The translations under genes and the position numbers were made by a program. DNA of 64,000 bases from Phycomyces nitens (lineage: Eukaryota; Mucoromycota; Mucoromycetes; Mucorales; Phycomycetaceae), in NCBI GenBank assembly GCA_022702545.1, contig JAHRBC010000005.1:4154001-4218000 (forward strand), in the 5' to 3' direction. Position 1 is the stretch's first letter. The number at the start of each line of letters is the position of its first letter. Positions 22,861 to 35,091 of this stretch are shown in pieces. Below the pieces are notes generated by a model. It was not told the DNA's origin, searched no databases, and saw only the letters and a list, made by a program, of their open reading frames with translations.

Positions 22861-24761
22861 GCTGGTGACTCTGCTACGATACTAGAGATATAGTGACCTT
22901 TAACGATCAGAAATCCAAAAGAATCGAACGGTAATATAAAGTTGTAGATTAGAAAGAAACGTATACATAAAAACAAGAATGACAAAAATCTATATTGCTT
23001 AAAATTGTATTATTATTAGAGGGATAACAGACAGGTAACCAATCTCTTGTTCACTATAGACTGAGTCAGAAATCCATTGTGTTTTTGGAACTGTATAACA
23101 TTTGTGTGAGAATAAGATTATATATATAAATATTTTCTTTTTCTTTAAAGAAAGAAAGAGGGCTTCCTGGCTTTCCTGGGCTTATTGACCAAACTAAAGT
23201 CTGATGAATTGGCTGTGGCGGACTGTCAGGGCTTTTTTTGTTTTCATATAAGCCAAATGGTCTGGAGAGCTTGGAAGGATAAAGGGTTGGACACAAAGCT
23301 AAAGTAAGTATTGTTTAGGATTGTTAAACAAGGGAATGTCAAGAAGATAAGAGGCTTATTATAAAAAATAAAATAAAATAAAAAATAAGCTTAATTGTGT
23401 ACATGAAATGTTTAAATGATTAGCGTTCAATTGAATTGGTGGGTGTCATGAAACATTGAGAGAAAATTGAGATATGAGGATGAGCTTATGGGCAATAAAG
23501 TGATAATTATAGGATTACGAGCGAAAATTAGATTATTATTTTTTTTTTTAAATTTTGCATGATTATAAATACATCTTGCTATAATTATTGCCATTTGTAA
23601 TTTATGGATAAACATGTCACTTTGTGGCTTTTTATATAAAAAATATTTTATTTTTGATCTTTTGGTAATTTAAAATAAAGTAAAACAAAAAAATATAGAC
23701 ACACACACACACATACACACAGAATAGGGCTTTCTTTAAAAGGGTTGGATACAAGCTTTATGTTGTATTACGACGCACAGAATAAAGTATACAACCTATA
23801 TCTATATATTATTGGCGCAAAGTAATAAAAATATGGATATTTGGCGTCAACTGCTGACAATGTTTATATACATATTTGTAAACATGAAATACAGAGATCC
23901 TTATTGATAAGACTATTCTCATTTGCCTTTTGACAATTGATTGATGAAACTCTCAGGAACACGGAATTTGCTAGTCCGCATTATACTAGGAGTATTATGG
24001 ATTTGTTTGATTTTATTTTTTATTTTTTTTAGAAAATTGGCTTTCACATGGATAATCAATAGAAAAGCTTAAAGCAGCCTCGCAATACAATACCAAAATT
24101 ATAGTCTATTGGGTTGCTTGTTTGGGAAAGTAAAACAAAATAATAATGAAATAATAATAATAATGAAATTCAATATTTTATAGAGTACAACCGTAAAGAT
24201 AACCCGCTCTAAATGATTATTGTGTGATTAGGATTTTAGAATTCAAGATGCCTGTGTATTTAATGAAATCATTATGAGCAAATGACAATGGCCATTTTGA
24301 ATTATCTATCGAACAATTAAAGAAAGAAATAAATAAATAAATAACTAATAATCAGAGTTTATCCGTATCTTGGTATTCTTTTAAATCTAATGTCATTGTG
24401 ATTTAAGCATTTTATTATTGATTAGCCGATATGTATAAAAATATAAATACATATGGCCTGGGCATTCATTCATATATATTTTAAAATAGCGGACAATCAA
24501 TAAAAAATAAAAAATAAGGGTAGTTTATATGAGCGACAGAATTTTGAATAGAAAACATTCCAGCTATTTATTTATAAAAAGTAACTTTTGAAAAAGAACG
24601 GAATGATGGTTGATTGAATGGAATGAAAACTCTATATATCATTCCAATCATCAGTTTAAGATACAACATTTGAAAAAGACTATTTTAAATACACACCCAT
24701 CCAAATGTATGCGTATGTGTATAATGTTGGCAGCATGTATATATAGATATATAAGTATATA

Positions 24762-24797
<36 letters not shown>

Positions 24798-26188
24798 TGT
24801 ATGTATGTATGTATGTATGTATGTATATGTATGCATGCATGTATATATAGATAGATAGATAGATATCTATATATCTATATATCTATATACTATAAGCCTG
24901 TTGAGCCTCTATTTGCCATGGAAACATATGGATAAAGATGCAACATGATTATTATTTTAGATTACAACCAAAAAGACGAACAATTGTTATTAGTATTAGT
25001 GTTAGTATTATTATTATTAGTATTAGTATTAGTAGTTTTATCATTATCGTTATTATTATTATTATTAAGTGATTTTGCCGTTTTAGGATTTAAGCTACTT
25101 TTGAATAAAGTAATTTATCAATCGGAGTATAGTATCTAACGTGGAGAATTCTGGATGTTGTATTTCAAGTACACCCGAAAAAGGAAATAGATTGCTTCTA
25201 CTATTCCAACTCCCCCACCTTTCTCTCTCTTTTTCTCTTTTTCTCTCTCCCCCCCTTTTTTTTTTCATTGATTTATTATCTTCTTTCTCTTTCTTTTCTT
25301 TCTTTTGCCTGTATTATCCCCTTGTTATTTATTAATTTCAGAGTGTTTAAAATAAGCTATATATTTAAATACAATAATAAATAAATAAATAAAAAATAAA
25401 TATAAATAAAAATATACACAATTTTTATTTTTATTTTTATTTTTATCTTTATCTCTCTTTTTTGTCCTTTTTATTTTATTTTTATTTTTATTTTTTTTCC
25501 ATTTAATAATTTAAATAATAAAAATTAAAAAAAAAAAGAGAGTTCCAGACCACCAGAAATCAAAAAAGTTACATTACAAAAATCATGACATCAAGATCAT
25601 AATCGAGATAAATGCTTGATTTGGTTATTCAATCATTTATACATTTCTATTTACCCCCTTAAAATTTCTATACAACCAGAACCCCCCAAAGAATGTTTTT
25701 TCCCCCTTTATCTCTTTTTTGCATGAAACATATGCTATTTTCCCACTTTCTATGCTTATTTCCTTGTTTCCATATTTATCCATAAAATTACTATTACTAT
25801 TACTATAAGTATTAGTATTAGTATTACTATAAGTATTATATAATATAATAATATATTATATATTATTATTATTGTTGCTGGTATTTTAAAATGCAAATGA
25901 CACAAGTTTGCTGATCGTGAAAAATAAAATAAAAAATAAAAAAGTTTAAAGGTAAATCTTTTTTATTTTTTCTTTATTTTATTATTACTATTACTATTGT
26001 TATTTTATTTTTTTTATTAATAATAAATAAATATAAATACTCGTAAAAATTTAATTCCTGGCCTTCTTTTCACTCCATCCTTTCTCTTGCAAAATATTTA
26101 AAAAATATATATAATATATATATATACATCATTCCATCCATCTAAATAATCTCTTTAAACCAAACCAAAGCAAAAGCAAAAAAACACA
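22861..26188. other. A+T-rich spacer with microsatellites
   Basis: No supported gene is seen over 3.3 kb. The sequence is dominated by simple repeats and T-rich or TA-rich tracts. The end nearest the WOPR gene (about 25,340-26,180) is an A/T-only mosaic that probably includes its long 5' leader. Confidence 0.55.
24771..24824. repeat. (GTAT)n microsatellite
   Basis: About 13 uninterrupted GTAT tetranucleotides, followed by a mixed ATGC/TATA stretch and a short (GATA)n run at about 24848-24866. Confidence 0.95.
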
Positions 26189-27100
26189 ATGGAATCTTTT
26201 ATTGGTTACATCAAATCTCCTCAAGATGCCCTCATCATATTCGAAGCCTGTCGAAGAGGCCAGCTCAATCGTGTCCAACGTCGATTGTCGTCAAAAGAAC
26301 GAGTCCATATCTCATCTGGCTCCGTATTCGCCTGGGACGAACGGGAAGCAGGCATGAGACGCTGGACAGATGGCAGAACCTGGTCACCCAGCCGTGTCCT
26401 AGGCAGCTTCCTTACCTACCGCGAACTAGACACCAAGCGTCGGCCTCGTCTCTCGTCCTCTTCATCAACATCATCCCTACCAATCAGCAAAGCATCTTCT
26501 GCCTGTTCATACAAGACAGACGGTCTAATCAAACAGAGCTTTTCAATCTGCACAGCCACCAACCAAAAGCTTCATCTTATTTCGTACTACTCAAAGTCTG
26601 ACATCATAGCCTCTCGTCTCAAGCGGCCTTCTGCTGACCCTTTGTTGAGCAAGATTGTGATTCCCAAAGGTCTCTATCCTGAATTGAATCCTCTAGACAC
26701 CAGTGGCGGCCACTCTGCAACTGTGCACAATATGCGCCAAGACAGAATCTACAGACCATCTCTCTCTCCATCTCTCACCCACCAATCGTCTGACAGCAGC
26801 AGTTCTGACCAATCCATCTCCAACACACCATCATCACCACCCTCATTATCCTCATCGCCTTGTACTTCTGACGAAGATCTTTTGGCAGAATTACCCCAGT
26901 CCATCTACACCAGCAATAACACCCATAACAGCAATAGCAGCAGCAGCAATATCAATAGCAGCAGCAGCAATAGCAATAGCAGCAGTTATACATACCAAGA
27001 CTACTCTAATCTACCAACCCAAGATATCGCCTGGGAAAGGTTACCATGTTCTGAAGACCGACGACAACTGAGTGCCCTACAGGGGCTCGTACGACTCTAA
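26189..27100 (+). CDS. WOPR (Gti1/Pac2) family transcriptional regulator
   Basis: An intronless 303-aa ORF starts at ATG after an A-rich leader. The WOPR domain is intact. WOPRa covers about residues 5-82 (GYIKSPQDALIIFEACRRGQ, VQRRLSSKERVHI, GSVFAWDEREAGMRRWTDG, RTWSPSRVLGSFLTYREL). WOPRb covers about 110-140 (DGLIKQSFSICTATNQKLHL, ISYYSKSD). A conserved tail (RLKRPSADPLL) follows. The C-terminal half is disordered, with Ser/Asn runs encoded by AGC/AAT repeats near 26925-26990. WOPR proteins (Wor1, Ryp1, Gti1, Pac2) bind DNA directly and control morphogenesis and development. The targets here are unknown. Confidence 0.95.
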   Translation: MESFIGYIKSPQDALIIFEACRRGQLNRVQRRLSSKERVHISSGSVFAWDEREAGMRRWTDGRTWSPSRVLGSFLTYRELDTKRRPRLSSSSSTSSLPISKASSACSYKTDGLIKQSFSICTATNQKLHLISYYSKSDIIASRLKRPSADPLLSKIVIPKGLYPELNPLDTSGGHSATVHNMRQDRIYRPSLSPSLTHQSSDSSSSDQSISNTPSSPPSLSSSPCTSDEDLLAELPQSIYTSNNTHNSNSSSSNINSSSSNSNSSSYTYQDYSNLPTQDIAWERLPCSEDRRQLSALQGLVRL

Positions 27101-28128
27101 CTCAATATATATATTTTTATTGTTTTAATAATAGCATTCTCTTTTGACCTGTCAATTTCACTAGATTTATCTCTCTTTCTCTCTTTTTCTTTTTTCCTAA
27201 AAGAAAAAAAAAGAGAGAGATTGGTTTTTTTCTTTCTTTGTATAAAACACACCCACCTACACAAACTCATTACATATTACAATTACATTTACACTCACTC
27301 ACATTTATACAAAACAAAAAAAAGTATAAATATTACTATTCTATATATATATTCACATGTCAATGTGTACAATAAAATAAAAAATATATATTTTAAAAAA
27401 AACAAAAAGGAAATTACAAATCAAAAGGATGATTATGATTATGGTTTAAGAAGTGGCCGGATTCTCTCTCTTTAATTTTTTCTTTTTTCTTCCAAAGTAA
27501 AATAAATAAATAGTGAGAGAGAGAAATGGCAGACTAGGAGATTTATCATTAATAATCAGTTGTTTTAATTTCTTGTGAAAATGCCCAAGATATTAGGAAT
27601 GCCAGAGTTGTACCAAAACCAACCAAAAAATCAAATGGAGAATGTTTTTTTTTTTTTTAAGAAAAAAGATATCACAAGAAAAACTTAACCTTTATTTTTT
27701 ATTTTTTTCTTAAAAAAAAAAAAAAAAAAAGAAAAACCTTTATTTTTTTAAAAAGCAAAAAAAAAAACAATGGCTCATTTGGTCTCCATGTTTCTACCGC
27801 CAAATTCTTGGATTGAGAATGTATCGATTATGATTATTATGATTATTATGATTATGATTATTGTATGGACAATAAGCACAATAATTGGCTGGTTAGGATG
27901 TGCACCTGGTTTCTATAGTTGGCAGTAATTAAACTTTACTGTCCTAACAACATTTTAAAACAGCTAACCTGACTAATTGTTACTCTTAAATTTAATATTT
28001 AATTTTTTTATTTTTTTATTTTTTTATTTTTTTATTTATTTTTTGGTGAAAACAATAAACACAAGAATGGAAAGAGAGATCACCATTAAAATTCATTATC
28101 TAGGCGCTTGTTTATCGAAACGATCTTT

Positions 28129-28164
<36 letters not shown>

Positions 28165-28453
28165 TGCAAGAAATATTAGATACTTTATATCCAAAAATAT
28201 ATTTATATATATATGTGTGTGTTTTTGATTTTTTATTGATTTATTGATTGATTGATTTATAACAAAAATACTGAGAAAATTTAGAGAAAGATGGAATGAA
28301 TGTAAAGAGGATTTTGATTTATACATTTGTTTTGTACATTCAGCGAAAAAAAAAATATAATGAGATATAGGTATGTTTTTTTTTTCCTGATAAGAAATGT
28401 GGAAAAAAAAAAAAAAAAGAGTAAAGAAGGCTGGGCAATTTAGATCTTGGATC
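27101..28453. other. A/T-rich spacer between convergent genes
   Basis: This is the 3' region of the WOPR gene and of PEP carboxykinase. It contains long homopolymers (A-tracts at about 27712-27730 and 28131-28160) and no supported gene. Confidence 0.6.
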
Positions 28454-30290
28454 TTAGATCTTGGGAGCAGCAGCCAAAGTCTCGGGTGCAGCCTCGCTCT
28501 TGTAGGTCTCAAAGTTGGAGACAAACATCTGGGCAACGTTCTTGAGAGAGCTGTCAAACTCAGCAGCAGTTCCCTGCCAGGCCTTGCGGGGGTGCAACAA
28601 CTCTGCAGGAACGCCAGAAACACTGGTAGGAATATCAAGGCCAAACACCTCAAACTTCTCAAACTTGCCCTTTGCGAGTTCACCGCTGTGGATGGAGTCG
28701 AGGATGGCACGGGTGTACTTGAGAGGGCAACGCTTGGCAGTGGCAGCGGATCCACCGACCCAGCCGGTGTTGATCAACCAGGCATCGGCCTTGTGCTGAG
28801 ACATCTTTTCAGCCAACATGGAGGCATAGCGCTGGGGGTGGAGGACAAGGAAGGGTGCACCGAAACAGGCAGAGAAGGTGGCCTGGGGCTCAAGGATACC
28901 ATCTTCAGTGCCTGGGACCTTGGTGGTGTAGCCAGAGATAAAGTGGTACATGGCTTGTTCGGCAGTCAATCTGGAAACGGGGGGGAGGACACCAAAGGCA
29001 TCGCAGGTCAACAAGATGATGTTCTTGGGGTGGCCACCAACACAGGGGATCTTGGCATTGGGAATATGGTCTATGGCACAAAAGTTAATTAGTTTTTTGT
29101 TTCTCTTTCTCATTGGCAAACAGTTTTTTATACTTACAGATGGGGTAGGCACAACGGGTGTTCTCGGTCAAGAAATCATCAGAGTAGTCGACAACACGGC
29201 TCTCCTCGTCAAGAACAACGTTCTCGAGAATGGCACCGAAACGGATAGCGTTGAAGATATCGGGCTCCTTCTCGCCAGACAAGTCAATGCACTTTGCGTA
29301 ACAGCCACCCTCAATGTTGAACACACCATCATCACTCCAGCAGTGCTCATCATCACCAATCAACATACGCTTGGGGTCAGCACTAAGGGTGGTCTTGCCA
29401 GTGCCAGAGAGACCAAAGAAGAGAGAGACATCGCCAGCGGGACCCTCGTTGGCAGAGGAGTGGAGGGAAAGCACACCGGCCTTGGGCATAAGGTAGTGCA
29501 TCACAGTAAAGATCTATTATATTTGAAAAAAATGCTTATATTAGCGGCCATTCAATAACATTCCCCCGCATCCCAAAATAGAAATAAAAAATAAAGATTG
29601 CTTTTTTGTTTTTTTACTTACACCCTTCTTCATCTCTCCTGCATACTCTGAGCCAAGGATGACCATCTCGGCGCGCTTAAAGTTGACGGACACAGAGGTG
29701 GTGGAGGTCATGCCGGTGGTGTATCTGTTGGCAGGGAACTCACCAGCGTTAAAGATGGTAAAGTCGGGGGTGCCAAAGTTCTCGAGTTCTTCTTCGGTAG
29801 GGCGAATCAACATGTTGCGCATAAAGAGCAAGTGGTAGGCACGGGAGGCAACCACACGCACCTTGATGCGGTACTTGGGGTCCCAACCAGCATAGCCATC
29901 AAACACGTAGAGACGGGGACGGGTGTTGAGGTAATCAATTGCACGTTCACGGTTGATCAAGAACACCTCTTCGCTCATCTTGGTGTTGACAGGGCCCCAC
30001 CAGACATCCTTTACCGAGCTTTCTTCCTCAACAATACGCTTGTCTTTGGGGGAACGACCGGTCTTCTTGCCAGAGTAGGCACAGAGGGCGCCGGCAGAGG
30101 AGATGACGGTGCCTTGTTCGTAGGTCAGAGCTTCTTCGTACAGGACAGCAACAGAGGGGTTGCGCTTGATGGTGACCTTGTCATAGTCAATGCCAGCAGC
30201 CTCATAGAGTTCTTCTTCGACCTTGGTGTGGACCGAGTTGGAGCTGCCGGGACGGCCATAGGGAGAAGCGGGTCTGTTAAAGGGAGCCAT
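28454..30290 (-). CDS. pck1: Phosphoenolpyruvate carboxykinase (ATP), 3 exons
   Basis: Exons 29622-30290, 29138-29513 and 28454-29070 encode 553 aa, the usual length for the fungal ATP-dependent enzyme. Diagnostic sites include the substrate loop [32 protein letters not shown]-loop [16 protein letters not shown], the metal-binding and PEPCK-specific [15 protein letters not shown], and the arginine motif ENTRCAYPI. The enzyme decarboxylates and phosphorylates oxaloacetate to PEP in the cytosol, the first committed step of gluconeogenesis. All catalytic motifs are present. G+C is visibly higher than in the surroundings, with strong codon bias toward C-ending codons, as in highly expressed genes. 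Both introns have GTAAGT donors. Confidence 0.97.
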
Positions 30291-30347
30291 TTTGATATGT
30301 AAAAACTTGAGAGAATAAGATGTCGAAAATAAACCCAGTGGGGTTGG

Positions 30348-30355
30348 TATATATA
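30348..30355 (-). promoter_or_regulatory. TATA box of the PEPCK gene
   Basis: TATATATA within GTATATATAC lies about 58 bp upstream of the ATG on the coding strand, in a promoter that becomes G+C-rich further upstream (30,400-30,700). Position and context fit a strong inducible promoter. Confidence 0.55.
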
Positions 30356-30360
30356 CTTTT

Positions 30361-30864
30361 TTTAAAAAAATAAAATAAAGAGGCGAGACACGGGCTGTTA
30401 AAGGGTGCTGGTTTGCTGTAGGCGCGTGCAAACCAAAGGATCAAGAATCGATTCCTCGGGAGGGCGGGGTAATCTAGGCTGTATTGGATTGGCGGCCTAA
30501 ATAGAGAGGGTTTTGCTAGAGAGGTCTTTACAACATGGGGTCCGCCTTTTCCATGTGGTTTCCAGTCTTTGAAATGGCGCTCCACATCTGCCCTCTCAGG
30601 ATCCATTCAGGAGCCCGCATCACGGGCCATCCCACTCGATCCACACTAGTCGGGCCAAGTCGGGTAACCCCACTTCCGGCATTTCCCTTGCCCATATTCT
30701 CCACATTTTTTTTTTGCTAGGGCTCTCCTTCGGCTATTCAAATAAGCACATGTGAAGAGTGTTTTAGACATGTCTTTATATTTCTATATTTGTCAAGAGC
30801 TATATAATTTTGGGCCAAATTCATATAATAATATATATTTTTATTCATTATTCATTATTCATTA
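30361..30864. other. PEPCK promoter region / intergenic
   Basis: The stretch between the PEPCK start and the stop of the WD40 gene is unusually G+C-rich for this window (for example CGGGAGGGCGGGG near 30459). It probably holds the upstream activating sites of PEPCK. I could not assign any specific factor site. Confidence 0.4.
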
Positions 30865-32063
30865 TTATACGTCATTAGCATCCCTCTGCCAGAGTCCGTA
30901 AGACTTGGTCGGTGTTGTTTGCCACAAGCGAATCGTTCCGTCCTCTACCGTCATTTTCATAAGCTGTTGCTTCACGTGTCTATAATGAATGGACTTACCA
31001 GACCCAGTTGCATACATATCACCATCAGGACTATAGCTAACAGTGTGAATTGGACCATGGTGTCCCTTGTAGACCTCTTTAAAAATCCCGGGGAGTTAGA
31101 ACACTAGGGTCACACAGGCATCATAGTTACCAAGTTCTTCTCCATTTTCGAATCCGTAGATACGAACCCAGAGGTCTGCATCACTCCCAGCCACAAATTT
31201 TGTATGGTCAGGGTGGAGAGAGACCGACGAGAGCTTCTTTTCGGTCTTGTAAGTCTTTACATCCTCAGGGCGCCTAAAACACTCGTCAGCCACCAACCAA
31301 ACCAAACCAAATTCATATCAATATCCACATTCACAAAAACTTACCCGTCCGTACGCAGGAAATTGGCAGTGTTTCCGGCTGCCCACATCACATACTCCTC
31401 ATCATTAGACATTGTCATTGTCGACACTGGATTCTCGCACTCAATCTTGGCCGTCTCTCGCATGGTACGCAGATCCCAGATACGAATCGTGCTGTCTTCA
31501 CCCGCACTCATTACCGAGTGAGTCTTTTCATCCCACACCACGGCCTTGATCAGTCCAGTGTGTCCTTCGGCCTCCAGAGGTGGTGCGTCTGGGCGGTAGA
31601 GATCAAAGATCCTTAGTCGCTGTTCCTTACCACCCGTCACAATCTTGGTGCCGTCCTTGCTAAAGTCAACAGCCCGGACAATGTGCTCATGGCTAAACGA
31701 ATGCAGAATCTCTCCACTAAATGTATCCCAGACCTTTGCAGTGAAATCCGCCGATCCGGTAACTGCCCGATGAGCCTCTCTGGTGAGCCGGGCACTCCAG
31801 ACCGCACCCTTGTGGCCCATAAAGGTACCGATCCAGTCGCCAGTCATGCCAGCTCGCAGCATAGGGTTGCCGTCTTGAAAGCTCAATTTTTTAGCATCGT
31901 ATTAATTTGTCTAGTGATTATATATATATATACCTTTGCAAGCGGAAATCAAGTAGTATTGGCCATCAGAGGTCTTTGGCGAGAAATGAATGTCTACAAC
32001 TGGACGCGTGTGTCCAGAGCAAGTTAAAGGAATGACACGGCTGCTTGGAGTAGCGGATAGCAT
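30865..32063 (-). CDS. STRAP/UNRIP-like WD40-repeat protein, 5 exons
   Basis: Exons 31934-32063, 31345-31873, 31131-31273, 30999-31076 and 30865-30944 give 319 aa, a seven-blade WD40 propeller with almost no tails. The start ([20 protein letters not shown]), [83 protein letters not shown] and the end ([20 protein letters not shown]) match STRAP (serine-threonine kinase receptor-associated protein) very well. In animals STRAP is part of SMN and UNR complexes and of TGF-beta signalling. In fungi the role is poorly defined, with RNA-protein assembly likely. The intron-3 branch-like CTAAC is visible near 31106. eIF3i is related but less similar. Confidence 0.9.
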
Positions 32064-33329
32064 TGCGAGACTTTTGTTTATATATATATGTATATATATA
32101 ATATATATATATAGTTTTTTTTTGGGAATAATAAAATGAGAAAATGTGAATATATGGATTCGTGATTGGAATGTCTCAAGTGGGATCAAAGAGATTTTTA
32201 AAGAGAATGGCTATTTACAGATGAGATCGTTAATGAAAAAAGAGGCGTCGTAGTACAATGTACTGAATTCAATGGATATTTCGTTAGAGAGAGAGAGAGC
32301 GAGAGAGATACGTTAAAAAAAAAAGAGAAAAAAAAAGAAAGAGGTATAAAGGGAGCCTTTGGGATTCGTTTGGCCTTGAACACACGTCTTTGGTGCGTAA
32401 AAGAAGATGAGGTGTATATATTTTTTTGCAAAAAAAGAAAAAGAAAAAAGATTCTTTGGAGATTTACAACAAAAAAACACGTGATGTGTATAAACTCATT
32501 ATACGCCTTTTTTTTTAAAAAAAAATGTAACCTATGCATATATTCATAATCTTTGGGTAATTAATCCATGGTCTCTACACCTATTGATTATCATGGTTTA
32601 ATATAAAGCCATTGGATTTATGTTTATACAAGAGGGGGGAGGGCCAAAAGACAATAAAAGACAATGAAAGACTATAGAGATCAACAAACAGCCTGTTACA
32701 CCAAGGGTTGTGCCATTAGCATAGTCCAAGGGCACCAAATCATAATTATCTGCTTGTTAATGCAATCTGCTTGCTAATAGACTATTGATGATATTGATGT
32801 TTCCTAGTATTCTCATTTCAAGAGATATTAAATATCATCTTGTTTGAAATCAAATTGTAACCCATACATTTCAATATTGCCCACCGTAGTGTGATGAACC
32901 ATTTGACTGGTTGGTTTGAATAGTTTGAATTATTGCTATGAAGAGGCTAGTGGGAAATTTTTAAAAAAAAAGCAATTAAAAATTTATTGGATTTTCATTA
33001 TAGATCGATCAAGTAAGTAATATCCATTTGACCTGCCTACCAAAAGCCATTGTTGATCAAGAACCCTTTGATTATGTTTTCAGCTGTATATATATATGTA
33101 TATAGGTAGGCATTTATGGTTTAATACAAGGAGTCTCTGGACCGATGGTTGCAAATAAAAACATTGCAAGATATTTACAGTTTCCTACAATACCTTTTTT
33201 TGGTTACTTGGAAACTCTGAAAATGTTGGAGTACATTAATTTTTTATTAAATGGGGCTCACAATGGTATTATTGAAATACAAGAGGGACATGTAAAGATA
33301 ACCTTATAAAATGAATAGTATAGACATGC
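32064..33329. other. A+T-rich spacer
   Basis: No supported gene is found. The promoter side of the WD40 gene has TA-rich runs (32074-32112) and a GA run (32288-32308). Confidence 0.55.
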
Positions 33330-33916
33330 TTTTTAACCTTGGAAGCACACTTTGGAAGCACACTTTGGTATCCAAGAAACTATTTCACAAGAGATGTTTG
33401 TCCACTCTTTTATCAATAGTTACAACTGGAACAGAGAAGTGGGCAAAATATTTTTTATCTTTAATCTTGTTGTCGATTGTATTGAGATTCAAACCATTTG
33501 CTGACCATGGCAAAACTAGAACATTGTTGCCTGATGTTGTTGTAACATATATTCTGTGGTGTGTTTATCCAAGAGATCATAAAGAAATGAGAGATAATGT
33601 ACTCTTTGAGTGTCAATAGATCTTTTTGTTGTTGTTGCTGTTGTCATTTTGGTATCCATGACAACAAGAGGCACAACACCTGGCAAGATAGATTTTCATA
33701 CAGAGACAGAGCCACTTTAAACCTTGTGCTTTTTATTAGGCTATCTCCAGACATCCTACTTTCCACCCTTATTTTATTTTTATTTTGATCACTCCAAATG
33801 GCTGTTGTCCATTTGTTACCCCAGTTCTTTCCAAATGCCCAGTTGAAACCATGTGCATCTGTATGGTCCTTGCCAAGCAGAGTCTTTAAAACTACAATAG
33901 ATAAAAGTAGATCCAA
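33330..33916 (-). pseudogene. Tc1/mariner transposase relic
   Basis: Two minus-strand blocks match the DD34E transposase in the right order. FNWAFGKNWGNKWTTAIWSD (about 33801-33860) corresponds to the W-A-x-x-H-x-x-W-T...V-W-S-D-E region with the first Asp. VLVLPWSANGLNLNTIDNK (about 33479-33535) corresponds to V-L-P-W-P-A-N-S-P-D-L-N-P-I-E-N, with the last Glu replaced by Asp. The frame differs between blocks and stops intervene, so the copy is dead. Terminal repeats were not found. Confidence 0.7.
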
Positions 33917-34503
33917 GCCGTAATGTATCTACGGATTGACTATTAGACGTCATGTAGTTGCTCATCATGCGTAATCTTGCAATGTCATTGTGTTTGTCTA
34001 TTTTGGCAGAGAATTATAAACAACGTAAGGTCCATGGTACTAATTTTTTTTTTTAAAAAAAAAAGATCAAAGATACTCTTTGTCTTTGTAGGTTCCCTCT
34101 TCATCACTCAAAACAACACAGCTCACAGCCCACAGTTTATTGTAAAACGCCCTCTATAATAAATATCACGAGTGCCACACCTTTATTTGTGTCTTTATCA
34201 AAATCTAATGGCTTTTTTTAATAAAGACTTTTGAGGTGATGATTCATTTGTCTTTGGCATGGCAATTGTTGTAATGATTATAGAGATTGTTGCAAGATTA
34301 AAAATATATATATAAATATATATAAATAAATTGGCAAACATGCGCTTTTACAGAAAATTCTGACCAGAGTTCAGGTAGTCCCAAAACAAGCAAGAGGAGC
34401 CTGTATTATTGTAAAAATAATAATAATCCTAATAATAATGATTCTCTAATCTGCAAAAAAAGAACGAGAATCCTTTTCTTCAACATCTTGAAAAATTTGA
34501 AAG
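33917..34503. other. Spacer upstream of the snRNP gene
   Basis: No gene is seen. It holds A/T-rich sequence and presumably the promoter of the following gene. Confidence 0.5.
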
Positions 34504-35091
34504 ATGGACAATGAGCTTATTGATGAACTTGAAGAAAGAATCGACCTGCTCTTGAAAGATCAACTACTCAATGACATTTCCAAACATGATTCCATTCAAG
34601 ACATTGACACCTTGATTGCAATTGAACAAGGCCATGCCTATCGAATCCAAATAGATCGTACTCCACTTGATCCTGTTTGTAAGCATCATATTATTCTAAA
34701 AGAGCCTTTTTTATATTTCAAAGAGCACCTAGTAACAATCAAGCCAAAAGTTGTGGTGGTTCGGCAGGCTTCTACAGTCCAGCAGCTCAAGAAACTGATT
34801 CGGATAGAACTGGAGCGTATAGATCCAAAGGCTCACATTAGTTGGTAAGCTTCTTCTTAAACACACACACACACACAATGGCATTGGATATATACGATTT
34901 GATTTGATGGTGATATTCGTCAAAGGAAATACATCTGGCGTTCGTATTGCCTGGTCCTCCAAGGCCAGAGGTTGATTGATGACAAGGCTGTTGTGAGCCA
35001 ACTTGGTATCCGGCAAAACAGTGTCCTCAGATTCTCTCGTCTTGGCCATCAAAAGGGTCAACATCGAAAGGCCTGGTATTGGTATCGGTAG
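34504..35091 (+). CDS. snrnp25: U11/U12 small nuclear ribonucleoprotein 25 kDa-like protein, 2 exons
   Basis: Exons 34504-34844 and 34926-35091 join as TG|G (Trp) to give 168 aa. The C-terminal ubiquitin-like domain matches U11/U12-25K: VVVRQASTVQQLKKLIRIEL, HISWKYIWRSYCLVLQGQRL, DDKAVVSQLGIRQNSVLRF. The N-terminal helix-rich part (ELIDELEERIDLLLKDQLL) is also family-like. In animals and plants this protein belongs to the U11 part of the U11/U12 di-snRNP of the minor spliceosome, which removes U12-type introns. Its presence implies a retained minor spliceosome, which ascomycete yeasts lost. The domain is small, so a generic ubiquitin-like protein is the main alternative. Confidence 0.85.

Noticed and set aside
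24610..24858. ORF with (MYVC)n repeats
   Set aside because: Direct translation of the GTAT microsatellite.
28397..30302. Long plus-strand ORFs (231, 202 and 156 codons) opposite PEP carboxykinase
   Set aside because: They are antisense shadows caused by the strong codon bias of the PEPCK gene. They show no motifs and the sense strand is fully explained.
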